Shown: in pieces, positions 34,739-42,867 of the stretch | Numbering within the stretch: the stretch's first letter is position 1 | Layout of the letters: each line of letters starts with the position of its first letter | NCBI GenBank assembly: GCA_020632495.1 | Contig: JACKFL010000006.1 | Coordinates: 1,488,001 to 1,552,000, forward strand | Length of the DNA: 64,000 nt | Origin: Candidatus Omnitrophota bacterium | GTDB lineage: Bacteria > Omnitrophota > Gorgyraeia > Zapsychrales > Zapsychraceae | Direction of reading: 5' to 3' | The notes under the pieces: generated by a model | Database searches by the model: none | What the model saw: the letters and a program-made list of their open reading frames with translations, nothing else | Told to the model about the DNA's origin: nothing | Translations under genes and position numbers: made by a program

Positions 34739-35650
34739 CTACTCTGCGCCGTCCTGTCGGGCAGCGATCATCCGAACACCGAGGGCATTGGCGACCGGCC
34801 TTTCGCGCATCGGGATATGGGTATGATACGGGGCGTTCATCACCCGGAGCCGGCCGCCGCGTTCGATCACCAGTGTGGTCGAACCGCCTCCGTCGAGATT
34901 CAATACAAAATCGGCGCCCAGGTCGCGCATATATTCCCCCATTTCAAACAGGGACATCCCCTCGCTGTAACCCTTTTGACGACCGTCAACAACCACGAGC
35001 CACGCGCGCGTGCGCAGGGCATTATACCCCACCACCGTCCGCGGCAGCGGCTGGCTTGGCAGCGGTCCGTCCATATTGGGACTGACATTGCCCCACCGCA
35101 GCAGCAAGCGGCCCCCGGCAATGGCCTGAGTCGCCTTAAGCACCTGTCCTACGCCGCAGACAAAGACCTGCTGCGCGTTAAAACAAAACTTGGGCCACTC
35201 GGCGCGGTTATCCGAATACATCCGTCCGTCCGATACCGCATACCCCATAACATCCACCGGATCGCCGGCGTGCGGATAGTAATCCCACGGGCCTTCGGAG
35301 CGGAAGGGTTCGAAATGACTGCCGTTAACGGCAATTTGCAAGTGGAACTGTTCGGCCAGCTCGCGCGCGGTGCGGGCCGAAGTCATGCGCTCACCGGGGT
35401 CCACCGGCGGCGTCACAAACCAGGCAAATCCGCCCTGGGTCAGATCAAACTCCACAATATGCGCCATGATCGGACGCGGGGCGCTATAAAATCTGCGCTG
35501 ATAGGTGATCCCCGGATACAGGGCGATGGTCGCGTCGGTTTGCGGAGGACGGCGCAGGCACAGGCCGCCGTACACCGCGCCGAGCGTCAAAGCGACGGCG
35601 GCACACCAAAGCAGGAAATTACGCAGAATTGGAAAGAATAATCGCGGCAT
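34739..35650 (-). CDS. Phosphodiester glycosidase (NAGPA) family protein
   Basis: The 303-aa protein has one N-terminal membrane segment or uncleaved signal (about residues 10-30). The rest matches the phosphodiester glycosidase domain: AVNGSHFEP, RTVVGYN, WLVVVDGRQKGYSEGMSLFEMGEYM, the signature NLDGGGSTTLV, and ERPVANALGV near the end. Relatives cleave sugar-1-phosphodiesters. The substrate here is unknown; a wall or capsule glycan is possible. A terminator follows. Confidence 0.9.
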   Translation of the reverse strand: MPRLFFPILRNFLLWCAAVALTLGAVYGGLCLRRPPQTDATIALYPGITYQRRFYSAPRPIMAHIVEFDLTQGGFAWFVTPPVDPGERMTSARTARELAEQFHLQIAVNGSHFEPFRSEGPWDYYPHAGDPVDVMGYAVSDGRMYSDNRAEWPKFCFNAQQVFVCGVGQVLKATQAIAGGRLLLRWGNVSPNMDGPLPSQPLPRTVVGYNALRTRAWLVVVDGRQKGYSEGMSLFEMGEYMRDLGADFVLNLDGGGSTTLVIERGGRLRVMNAPYHTHIPMRERPVANALGVRMIAARQDGAE

Positions 35651-35685
35651 TGAATACGACTATTGTAATCCAATTTCCGCACCTG

Positions 35686-35865
35686 TCACGTCTCCATTAT
35701 CTTCAGTTTGTGCCGCAGCCGCATATTGGACCAGCACAACACAACGGTAACCGCCGGCCAGGCGATGCAGAATATAAGGACATTGATTTCTTTGTAAGTC
35801 ATCCCGGTCCACTCCGCCATGTCCAACAGCATCATGACGCACAGATTAAAAATATTCTCGCTCAT
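35686..35865 (-). CDS. Small membrane protein (59 aa)
   Basis: The start at 35865 (MSENIFNLC) is chosen because the longer frame upstream is only the out-of-frame end of the kinase-like gene. The protein has the phrase TGMTYKEINVLIFCIAWPA and one strong membrane segment, then a basic tail (RLRHKLK). The 'YKEINVLIFC' pattern recurs in small membrane proteins of several bacterial groups; their function is unknown. It overlaps the end of the kinase-like gene by 20 bp and is probably co-translated. Confidence 0.6.
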   Translation of the reverse strand: MSENIFNLCVMMLLDMAEWTGMTYKEINVLIFCIAWPAVTVVLCWSNMRLRHKLKIMET

Positions 35866-36700
35866 CGGCCTCCTCCTTCCGTTGCCGGACCCAATGCTCA
35901 TGGCCTTCGCTGTTCTCCGCCAACATCCGCGGTATGGCCGTGAGCAGCCGCCCTTTAACGTCTTGGTATTGCTGCCAACCGACACGGGTCCGGGCCATGT
36001 GAAAAATCATATTCCAGTTCTCATGTTCCAGCGTATTGAGCACCGTAAACCAAATCTCGCCTTCGGTGTAATTGCGAAAAATTGCCGCAAGGCGCCCTGA
36101 CAGCACACCGTCCGCCGAGTGAGTGAGGATACTCAGGATAAAGGTCTGCAGATCATCGGCGTGACGGTCGATGAGGCTGACCCGTTCGGCATGCGCCGTT
36201 TCGAAATCGATCCATTGCGCGCCGTCCACCGCCGGGTCATAGATCACATTTAACGCCGTGGCGTCGCCATGACTCAGCACGTCCGTCCGCCCCACATGCG
36301 GCAGGACATTCATATGCAGGCGCTGCAAGGCCGCCGCGGCCGCGCCGACCGCCGCGTCTTTTTCGCCGTCGGTGCGCAGCGGATCCCGCAGAAAATCCGC
36401 CAGACAAATCCCTGACCGGGCCGGGACATAGACGCTGTCATCCGGCCCGATGAACACATCTTCGTTATAGAAGAAACGGTACACGTCCCGTTCACGGTGC
36501 GTCCAGCGGTTCAATGAAAGAAAACGGGCCCGGATCCCGAGGACAGCCAAAACCAGATTCGCCCCCCAGACGACGAACGGGCTGAACCAGTAGCGTGACT
36601 TGCGAAAGTATATCCGTTTGCAGTACACGATCCGGTTGACGTCATTGATCCGCACACGCGCGATCAGTCCCGCCAAGCTACTGATAACGGCCTTACGCAC
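35846..36700 (-). CDS. Kinase-fold phosphotransferase (Kdo kinase/APH-like)
   Basis: I choose the GTG at 36700, which overlaps the stop of the upstream ferritin-like gene (GTGCGTAA arrangement), over the longer frame from 36769. The ~284-aa protein has the catalytic loop and metal site of small-molecule kinases: LSHGDATALNVIYD followed by WIDFETAH. An N-terminal basic and hydrophobic part (WFSPFVVWGANLVLAVLGI) may bind membrane, as in Kdo/lipid A kinases. It is between a ferritin-like gene and a small membrane-protein gene. Substrate unknown. Confidence 0.78.
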   Translation of the reverse strand: MRKAVISSLAGLIARVRINDVNRIVYCKRIYFRKSRYWFSPFVVWGANLVLAVLGIRARFLSLNRWTHRERDVYRFFYNEDVFIGPDDSVYVPARSGICLADFLRDPLRTDGEKDAAVGAAAAALQRLHMNVLPHVGRTDVLSHGDATALNVIYDPAVDGAQWIDFETAHAERVSLIDRHADDLQTFILSILTHSADGVLSGRLAAIFRNYTEGEIWFTVLNTLEHENWNMIFHMARTRVGWQQYQDVKGRLLTAIPRMLAENSEGHEHWVRQRKEEADEREYF

Positions 36701-37457
36701 TGGCCGCCTCCAGTTGGCGCGGGTCCATGTAACCCAAGGCCGCCTCCAGACGGTCGCGGCAACTGTCACGAAAATCGCGCGGACGCATGCCGGCCGCGCG
36801 GAACACCGGCGCGTGCCCCAAGTACACGACAGCAGCCGTAACCCAGAAGAAGGCCCGATAACTCACGTGAATCCAGGCGATCACCCAGCGCGGACGCCGC
36901 CGGCGCAATATCGCCAGGCGCTGTGATTGAAACGCGACATGATCGTCCTCATCCGCGATGATCTGGTCGCACAAGCGCCGCAGGACCCGCGAGCGGGTCG
37001 CCTCCTTCAGCGCCGGGTAGTAGACCTGCGCGATGATCTCCGCGCACACCAGCACGGCCACCGACATCTCAAGATCCGCCAAATGCCGTAACCAACGGAA
37101 CACCGAGTCAGTCAGGGTCTTTTTGATGACAGGAATGCCGTTGAGTTCCATAAACCGACCCAAGTCCCGGGCGTGCCGCTGCTCTTCCTTGATAAACAGG
37201 ACCATTGCCTCGTAGTAGGCATGGTCGCCGGTGCGTTGCGCGTAGAGTTTGGCGGACCGCGAGAGGTGTTTACCCTCGGAACGTTCCCCCAGCTGAAAAA
37301 TCTGCACTGAGGCGACGATGGCGTGTTTGTCCGCGCCGGACAACTCCGCCCCCGCATCCCAAGGCAACTCCAGAAGTTCCTCATTATTCGTCCGGAAGTA
37401 CTCCAGCCACGCCGCCGAATCCCGCCGGCGGGCGGGTACGAGTTTGAGTTCGGTCAT
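36693..37457 (-). CDS. Ferritin-like diiron protein with C-terminal membrane helix
   Basis: The ATG at 37457 (MTELKLVP) has AAGGAGG just upstream; the frame extends further but without a ribosome site. The ~254-aa protein carries ferritin-like metal ligands: FIKEEQRHARDLGRFMEL (ExxH-type), SVAVLVCAEIIAQVYY, and IIADEDDHVAFQ (second ExxH). A hydrophobic stretch near the end (AFFWVTAAVVYLG) may be a membrane anchor. Relatives are oxygenases or oxidases. The upstream gene encodes a GbsR-type regulator and the downstream ones a kinase and a small membrane protein, so this looks like a regulated membrane-lipid or glycan modification operon (inference). Confidence 0.82.
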   Translation of the reverse strand: MTELKLVPARRRDSAAWLEYFRTNNEELLELPWDAGAELSGADKHAIVASVQIFQLGERSEGKHLSRSAKLYAQRTGDHAYYEAMVLFIKEEQRHARDLGRFMELNGIPVIKKTLTDSVFRWLRHLADLEMSVAVLVCAEIIAQVYYPALKEATRSRVLRRLCDQIIADEDDHVAFQSQRLAILRRRRPRWVIAWIHVSYRAFFWVTAAVVYLGHAPVFRAAGMRPRDFRDSCRDRLEAALGYMDPRQLEAASA

Positions 37458-37482
37458 AGATCCTCCTTTGGCAGATTCTCTT

Positions 37483-37511
37483 ATTTCAATATTTTCAGTA
37501 TTTTTTGAAAT
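37483..37511. promoter_or_regulatory. Inverted repeat, possible GbsR-type operator
   Basis: ATTTCAA (37483-37489) and TTGAAAT (37505-37511) are perfect 7-bp arms around an AT-rich 15-bp centre. They lie between the regulator gene stop and the ferritin-like start codon. Its place fits control of the downstream three genes by the adjacent regulator. This is inference from position and symmetry. Confidence 0.45.
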
Positions 37512-37534
37512 CATCATACAAAAAAATATCGGGC

Positions 37535-38074
37535 CTATTTGCCCAGGATCTTTCTGGCCTGTCCGGCGAGTTTGACATACTTTTTAATCGTACTGATTTC
37601 CATATTCTCGACCTTGCCGTACCAGCCGGTCGTCGTATCAAAAAAGTGAATCATATCCGCCAGCTTTGTTCTGACAAACGGATCATCCTTATTCGACTCG
37701 AGTTTGCTGTAGGTTTGATCAAGCATCGCGATCATCGGATCGACTTCCCGCCGTTTTTGCTCATCGACGACCTGTTTGAAAAGGACCCACACGTCCCTGA
37801 TACAATCGAAGCGTTTCTTGCGTTCACCGGGCACCGTGACCGGCTTGACGATCCCCCAGCTCTGCAGCTCCTTGAGGCTCTGACTGACGTTGGACCGGGC
37901 CACCCCCAGGGTGGCGGTGATCTGCTCGGCGTTCAACAAGTCTTCACTGAGAAAGATCAGAGTGAAGATCTGGGCCTCGGTCCGGTTCAGGCCCCAATGG
38001 GACAACCGCTCCCCCCAGTTGAGGATGAAATCCCGGACTTCCGGGCTGAGCCTTTTTTCATTATTTTCAGTCAT
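37535..38074 (-). CDS. GbsR/MarR-family transcriptional regulator
   Basis: The ATG at 38074 (MTENNEKRL) is chosen because the earlier ATG at 38089 lies upstream of and across the -10 box TAAATT (38080-38085). The ~179-aa protein has the GbsR order: a helix with NWGERLSHWGLNRTEAQIFTLIF, then a winged helix (LNAEQITATLGVARSNVSQSLKELQSWGIVKPV), a KRFDCIRDVW segment and a C-terminal dimer helix. It probably represses or activates the ferritin-like operon just downstream. With the promoter 5 nt from the start codon, its message appears leaderless. Confidence 0.88.
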   Translation of the reverse strand: MTENNEKRLSPEVRDFILNWGERLSHWGLNRTEAQIFTLIFLSEDLLNAEQITATLGVARSNVSQSLKELQSWGIVKPVTVPGERKKRFDCIRDVWVLFKQVVDEQKRREVDPMIAMLDQTYSKLESNKDDPFVRTKLADMIHFFDTTTGWYGKVENMEISTIKKYVKLAGQARKILGK

Positions 38075-38079
38075 GTCTG

Positions 38080-38108
38080 AATTTACCATAATCTTGGCAG
38101 GCTGTCAA
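38080..38108 (-). promoter_or_regulatory. Promoter of the GbsR-family gene
   Basis: Reading leftward, a consensus TTGACA (38103-38108) and TAAATT (38080-38085) are 17 bp apart. Only 5 nt separate the -10 from the ATG at 38074, so transcription should begin at or next to the start codon. Confidence 0.7.
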
Positions 38109-38147
38109 GTGGAGGGATCGCGGAGCCGGGCGCCCACTAGCCCCTTT

Positions 38148-39872
38148 TTACGGACAACTCGGATCCACCGGGAAGCATGTGATCAACCCCACGGAGAAGC
38201 GGGCGATCTGAGAGGCGTCGATCGCGGTGATATTACCGTCACCGCTGACTTCGGCATTGATCAACGCCTGGCCGGTGAGCGTCAGCAGTCCCACGGAGTG
38301 CCGCGCCGCCTGTGACGCGTCGATCGCGGTCACCGCCCCGTCCATGTTGGCATCGCCGAAGATGCTGCTCGCGCTGCCTACTTCGACAGTAAAGGACTGC
38401 TGTCCCGTGTTCCCCTTCCCGTCGCTGACCTGCACCGTCACCGGATGACTGCCGATGTCCCCCACTTCGGTCAGCCAGAGGATCAGTCCGGAATTCGGAT
38501 CGATCCCCATATTGGCCGGCCCAACGATCAGGGAATAGGTCAGCGGGTCGGAGTCCGGGTCCACCGCATCAACGTCATAGACATAGGTGGAAATCGGTTC
38601 GACCATGACCACCGGTGTGGACGTGATGGTCGGCGGACTGTTGGCCACATCCGGCACCCGCCACACCACATCACTGATGGTAAATGTCCCGATCACCTCC
38701 ATGGTGGCATTAAAATTGCCGAACAACTGGGACAAGTCCGCGTCAAAGTCGACAATGGGGATGATGATCTGTTGTTGCCCCGGCTGACCGTTCCAACCGT
38801 AATCGGAGATGCGTACGGTATTGTTTTCGGTGGTGTCCTCTATCCCGATGACAAGATCGGCCGTGGTATCCACGTTAAAATGCAGCGCCATCGGCGCGGC
38901 GTCCAGGACATTCACGGGACTGAGAAAAAATCCCCAACCGGCAAAATCCTCCGAGACGCGGGTGATAGATCCGGTGCCGAAGGTGGTGGTCCCCGTTCCC
39001 CATTCGTTGTAGAATGCGAGGCTGACGCCGCCGGTTGCCGTCAAAATTTCGTATTGCGGGGGCGAAAGCGCCACGACCGTAAAGAGGATAAAGCTTTGGT
39101 TGTCCACGCCCCCCTGCCCGTCGTTGATGGAGACCGCGACCGGATGATTGCCTTGGTCGGCCGCGGTGGGAGCCCACTGGATCAGCCCGCTAAACATGTC
39201 GATGCTCATACCGGCCGGGGCCGCGGTCAGCGAATACACGATCCGGTCGAAATTTCCGTCGCTGGCGTTCACATTATATTTGAACGGCCTGTTCACCAGC
39301 GCGTACTGCACGGCATTCGAATCAAAGACGGGATTCACGTTGGCGGCTAGCGGATCCTGCCAGCGAACACCGTCGATGAGAAACACGGCCGCGTCGGGTG
39401 CGGTGATCATGAAGGGTGACTCCAGCTGGGTGAGGTCGCGGCCGAAATCGGTCACCGGAATGGAAATCCGCTGCCAGGTGTTGGTCCCGTCCCAGCCGTA
39501 GTCCGAGATCGGAAATCCGTTGGCCCCGTTGGTTGCGTCGCGCATCTCCACGGTCAGATCGATGTCGGCCTTCACCCAGAAATCCAGATTGAACGCGGCC
39601 ATCGCGGAAAAGTCGTACGTCCCGATTTGGTCGAACACCCCCCAGCCGGCCCAGGAAATGGTGCTGACCTGAAAGGCCTCCTGACCTTCGGGCACGGTGG
39701 GGTCTTCGTAGTTTCCGTCAAAGAAAGCTATGGTGTCCTGCCAGATGAAAATGTCGGCATCCGCCAGCAGTTGTCCATCCGCGAAGATCGGCAAATCCTG
39801 CGCCGCCGCGGGATTGATGAACGCGGCCGGCAGCATGAGGACGGCGATCAAAAGCGATAAACGAATTTTCAT
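38148..39872 (-). CDS. Exported multi-domain protein with type I dockerin-like tail
   Basis: The 574-aa protein has a signal peptide (ending ...NPAAAQ). It has two carbohydrate-binding-like jelly-roll units with the repeated SDYGW(D/N)G...I(S/I)IPV(T/V)DF pattern, at about residues 25-180 and 275-410. Each is followed by an Ig/cadherin-like He_PIG domain with the YSLxxxPxxMxID..SGLIxW signature, and a dockerin-like tail ends the protein (about 505-570). The two Ca-binding dockerin loops are GDANMDGAVTAIDASQAAR and GDGNITAIDASQIAR. Dockerins bind cohesins on scaffold or surface proteins; none is seen in this window. GGGAG precedes the ATG. Confidence 0.88.
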   Translation of the reverse strand: MKIRLSLLIAVLMLPAAFINPAAAQDLPIFADGQLLADADIFIWQDTIAFFDGNYEDPTVPEGQEAFQVSTISWAGWGVFDQIGTYDFSAMAAFNLDFWVKADIDLTVEMRDATNGANGFPISDYGWDGTNTWQRISIPVTDFGRDLTQLESPFMITAPDAAVFLIDGVRWQDPLAANVNPVFDSNAVQYALVNRPFKYNVNASDGNFDRIVYSLTAAPAGMSIDMFSGLIQWAPTAADQGNHPVAVSINDGQGGVDNQSFILFTVVALSPPQYEILTATGGVSLAFYNEWGTGTTTFGTGSITRVSEDFAGWGFFLSPVNVLDAAPMALHFNVDTTADLVIGIEDTTENNTVRISDYGWNGQPGQQQIIIPIVDFDADLSQLFGNFNATMEVIGTFTISDVVWRVPDVANSPPTITSTPVVMVEPISTYVYDVDAVDPDSDPLTYSLIVGPANMGIDPNSGLILWLTEVGDIGSHPVTVQVSDGKGNTGQQSFTVEVGSASSIFGDANMDGAVTAIDASQAARHSVGLLTLTGQALINAEVSGDGNITAIDASQIARFSVGLITCFPVDPSCP

Positions 39873-39941
39873 GGGGCGCTCCCTTGTATGAGTTAAATGA
39901 ACCGGGCGCAGGCCGTCACGCGGGTGCTGCTTTGTAAAAAT

Positions 39942-40565
39942 TTATTCCAGCCGGATCTCATCCAGCAAGAAGCTCGCCCCCTGCGGATTATCCTCGGCGG
40001 TCGCGGTCCACGCGAAACCGCCCATAATGTGACTCAGATCGTGCCCGGCCAGGGGGATGATGATCTTTTGCCACTGACGTGTCAGCGGGACCTTCTTGAT
40101 CTCAAGCGTAGTACTGTCGGCAAACTTTTTGGAGACTCCCCCGACGCGAAAACTGTTGATCAGCTCTCCCCCGCGTTCGCCCTTGATATAAAACGTGAGC
40201 CGCGTATAACCGCTTAAGTTCAGCCCTTCGTGTTTGTCTCCCCAATTTCCTGCCGGGTGCAGGAAATAAACTCCGATCCAACCCTCGCCGTCCGGTTGTT
40301 TCGATCCCGGCTGGTAGGCGAAACGGATCACGGTATTGCCTTCATAACTGTTGGGCTGGTCGAGGGCCGGGATCTTGTATTCGGTATCCATGGACAAATC
40401 CGCATGGTCCCCCATCCATCCGTCCGGACTGTAGTGGTTGCCGGAAAACCCCTGGTCCTTGTAGATCCAAAACGGCTCGGCAGCCGCGGACGGGCGGGCG
40501 GCGGCCGCCACCCAAATCAGACTGGCGCACATCACCCTCAAGAGAGATTGGACAGAAATTGTCAT
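39942..40565 (-). CDS. Exported protein with carbohydrate-binding-like jelly roll
   Basis: The ATG at 40565 (MTISVQSLLR) has AGGAGGA five bases upstream. The ~207-aa protein has a signal peptide ending ...PSAAAEP. The body is a beta sandwich of CBM11/galactose-binding type: TVIRFAYQPG, WIGVYFLHPAGNWGD, YTRLTFYIKGERGGE, WQKIIIPLAG, and finally ASFLLDEIRLE. It resembles the jelly-roll units in the neighbouring dockerin protein. It probably binds a glycan outside the cell; there is no catalytic motif. Confidence 0.78.
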   Translation of the reverse strand: MTISVQSLLRVMCASLIWVAAAARPSAAAEPFWIYKDQGFSGNHYSPDGWMGDHADLSMDTEYKIPALDQPNSYEGNTVIRFAYQPGSKQPDGEGWIGVYFLHPAGNWGDKHEGLNLSGYTRLTFYIKGERGGELINSFRVGGVSKKFADSTTLEIKKVPLTRQWQKIIIPLAGHDLSHIMGGFAWTATAEDNPQGASFLLDEIRLE

Positions 40566-40616
40566 GGCATCCTCCTTGATTTTGTCGAGGTACAATCCGC
40601 GACAGATTCCCTTTTC

Positions 40617-40982
40617 TTACTTATCCAGTGTCACCGCGATTTCCCCTCCGCCGTAGCCATGCGCCGAATCGTGGGCGCGGATCGTCACTGCGGATATTTC
40701 CGCCGGAATGACAACGCCGCCGAGCGAGCGCGTGAAGGGCTGCTCGTTGACGTGCGGATGGCCGAGCACCCGGGTCGCGATGATCTCACCGTCCGGCGTC
40801 AAGATCTCCCAGCGGTCGGCAAAATGGTCCCAACCGCTGTCGGCATGACGAACCGTCACCCAGAATATGCACACCTCGGCGCATTCATATTTCACATCGA
40901 TGACGTCGGCCTGGCCGGCGGCTGCCGGGGATGGCGTGAATGCGGCACATAGGCTAATGGTTATGACACTAAGAAAACGCAT
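40617..40982 (-). CDS. Small exported protein, conserved unknown family
   Basis: The ATG at 40982 (MRFLSVITI) has AAGGAGA upstream. The 121-aa protein has a signal peptide ending ...PAAAGQ. The mature part has the pattern VDVKYECAEVCIFWVTVRHADSGWDHFADRW followed by GHPHVNEQPFTRSL and AHDSAHGYGG, broken here by short gaps. Such proteins are common in Gram-negatives near cytochrome or exported-protein genes. Function unknown. Two conserved Cys may form a disulfide. Confidence 0.75.
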   Translation of the reverse strand: MRFLSVITISLCAAFTPSPAAAGQADVIDVKYECAEVCIFWVTVRHADSGWDHFADRWEILTPDGEIIATRVLGHPHVNEQPFTRSLGGVVIPAEISAVTIRAHDSAHGYGGGEIAVTLDK

Positions 40983-41040
40983 ATCAGTCTCCTTAATACG
41001 GCAGGGCTTCGGGTGGTGAGTGATGATCATATCTCAACGG

Positions 41041-41058
41041 GAATAATCACTATTATTC
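41041..41058. promoter_or_regulatory. Perfect 7-bp inverted repeat upstream of a small exported gene
   Basis: GAATAAT (41041-41047), a four-base loop and ATTATTC (41052-41058) lie about 60 bp before the ATG at 40982. It is AT-rich with no T-run typical of a terminator, so an operator is possible. Low confidence. Confidence 0.35.
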
Positions 41059-41088
41059 AGGACACCCCGCCTGCCCTCTTGCTGTCAG

Positions 41089-41113
41089 CACTCAACACTC
41101 AGCACTCATCACT
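41089..41113. repeat. Short heptamer tandem repeat CACTCAN
   Basis: Three and a half tandem units of CACTCA plus one variable base lie between the ABC permease gene and the small exported gene. No function is apparent. Confidence 0.6.
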
Positions 41114-41145
41114 TCTACCACCGCCTGGCACCATCACCCAATAAA

Positions 41146-41907
41146 TCAAGTCTTCAGCTTGTACCCCGTCGCAAACATCCAGCGCACCGCGGCCAGGCAG
41201 ATCAGCAGAAACACCGCGATCATCCCCAGACTGACACCCAGACTGACATCCGCCGACTCATAAAACGACCAGCGGAAACCGCTGATCAAGTACACCACGG
41301 GATTGAGCAGGGAAATCTTCTGCCACACCGGCGGCAGCATAGTGATCGAATAGAAACTCCCGCCCAGAAAGGCCAACGGCGTAATGATCAGCAGCGGGAT
41401 AATCTGCAGCTTCTCAAAACCGTCGGCCCAAATGCCGATGAGAAATCCGAACAGGCTGAACGTCACTGCGGTCAGGACCAGGAAGGTCAACATGAGCAGC
41501 GGATGCGCGATGGACACCGGCACGAAGAAAAAAGATGTCCCCAGGATCAGCATCCCGATAATAATGGATTTGGTGGCGGCCGCGCCGACGTAACCGATCA
41601 GGATCTCCACATACGAGACCGGCGCCGAGAGTATTTCATAAATAGTCCCCGTGAATTTGGGGAAATAAATTCCGAAGGAGGCGTTCGAGATACTTTCACT
41701 GAGGACGGTGAGCATGATCAGCCCCGGCACAATGAACGATCCGTAGGAAACCCCGTCGATCTGGTCGATACGGGAACCGATGGCTGAGCCGAAAACGATA
41801 AAATACAATCCGGTGGAGATCACCGGCGAGGCGATGCTTTGCCCCAGCGTGCGCAGCATGCGGTGCATTTCGAAATGATAGATCGCTTTGACGGCCAGCC
41901 AGTTCAT
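41146..41907 (-). CDS. yadH: ABC-2 type transporter permease, YadH-like
   Basis: The ATG at 41907 ([14 protein letters not shown]) overlaps the ATPase stop by 4 bp (ATGA), so the longer frame is rejected. The ~253-aa protein has six membrane segments and resembles E. coli YadH closely: IGSRI...[39 protein letters not shown], and [14 protein letters not shown]. With the adjacent ATPase it forms an exporter of unknown substrate. Confidence 0.9.
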   Translation of the reverse strand: MNWLAVKAIYHFEMHRMLRTLGQSIASPVISTGLYFIVFGSAIGSRIDQIDGVSYGSFIVPGLIMLTVLSESISNASFGIYFPKFTGTIYEILSAPVSYVEILIGYVGAAATKSIIIGMLILGTSFFFVPVSIAHPLLMLTFLVLTAVTFSLFGFLIGIWADGFEKLQIIPLLIITPLAFLGGSFYSITMLPPVWQKISLLNPVVYLISGFRWSFYESADVSLGVSLGMIAVFLLICLAAVRWMFATGYKLKT

Positions 41908-42827
41908 TTTTTGTTTACCAAGGAAATGAAGATTTCTTCCAGCGAGCTTTGTTTGGTATTGATATCCCGGCATTCGTAGCCGGCCTTAAGCAGTCCCGAC
42001 AGCAGCTGCGCGATGCCGTTGTCTTCGGCCGCCGAATCAAACGTGTAGGACAGACGCCGCCGGTCATCGCTCAAGGTCAGATCGAAGCGGGACAACCCCG
42101 CGGGCAGATCCTGCAGCGGCTCAAGCAGGTCGAGGATCATCTCCTTGCGGCCGAGCTTCTTGATCAGGTCTTCCTTGCGGTCGACCAGGATCAGCTCGCC
42201 CTGGCTGATGATCCCGATGCGGTCGGCCATCTCTTCGGCCTCATCGATGTAATGGGTGGTCAGGATGATCGTGACACCGGTCTTTTGCAGGGCGCGCACC
42301 TGGTCCCACATGCCCTTGCGTAACTCGACGTCCACCCCGGCGGTGGGCTCATCCAAAAACAGCAGCTGCGGCTCATGTGACAACGCCTTGGCGATCATCA
42401 CCCGGCGTTTCATCCCGCCGGATAGAGTGCGGATCATGTTCTTGCGTTTGTCCCACAACGAGAGATTCCGCAGGACCTGTTCGACATAGGCCCCGTCACG
42501 CGGCTTACCGAATAATCCGCGGCTGAAGTGGACGGTGTCCCACGGCGTTTCAAAGGCATCGGTACACAGTTCCTGCGGCACCAGGCCGATGCGTTCGCGC
42601 GCGTAACGGAAATCGCCGGCGATATCTTTGCCGTCGAAATGGATCTGCCCCGAGGTCGGCATCACCAGTCCGCACACCGAATTGATCAAAGTCGTCTTCC
42701 CCGCCCCGTTGGGTCCGAGCAACGCAAAGATCTCCCCGCGGCGGATCTCGAGATTGATATCCTTCAGCGCCTCAAAGCCGCCTTCATATGTTTTATTAAG
42801 ATTATTAAGGCTTAGGATCGTATTCAT
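41904..42827 (-). CDS. yadG: ABC transporter ATP-binding protein, YadG-like
   Basis: The 307-aa protein has all ATPase motifs: Walker [10 protein letters not shown], signature LSGGM, Walker [13 protein letters not shown] and the switch His in [11 protein letters not shown]. Match to E. coli YadG is strong throughout (LGLVPQE-type Q-loop, [18 protein letters not shown] near the end). It is co-translated with the permease and probably exports a lipid, glycan or drug. Confidence 0.92.
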   Translation of the reverse strand: MNTILSLNNLNKTYEGGFEALKDINLEIRRGEIFALLGPNGAGKTTLINSVCGLVMPTSGQIHFDGKDIAGDFRYARERIGLVPQELCTDAFETPWDTVHFSRGLFGKPRDGAYVEQVLRNLSLWDKRKNMIRTLSGGMKRRVMIAKALSHEPQLLFLDEPTAGVDVELRKGMWDQVRALQKTGVTIILTTHYIDEAEEMADRIGIISQGELILVDRKEDLIKKLGRKEMILDLLEPLQDLPAGLSRFDLTLSDDRRRLSYTFDSAAEDNGIAQLLSGLLKAGYECRDINTKQSSLEEIFISLVNKK

Positions 42828-42867
42828 ACGATTGGGTGGCAGTCAATCTGCACGGAGAATCATCATA

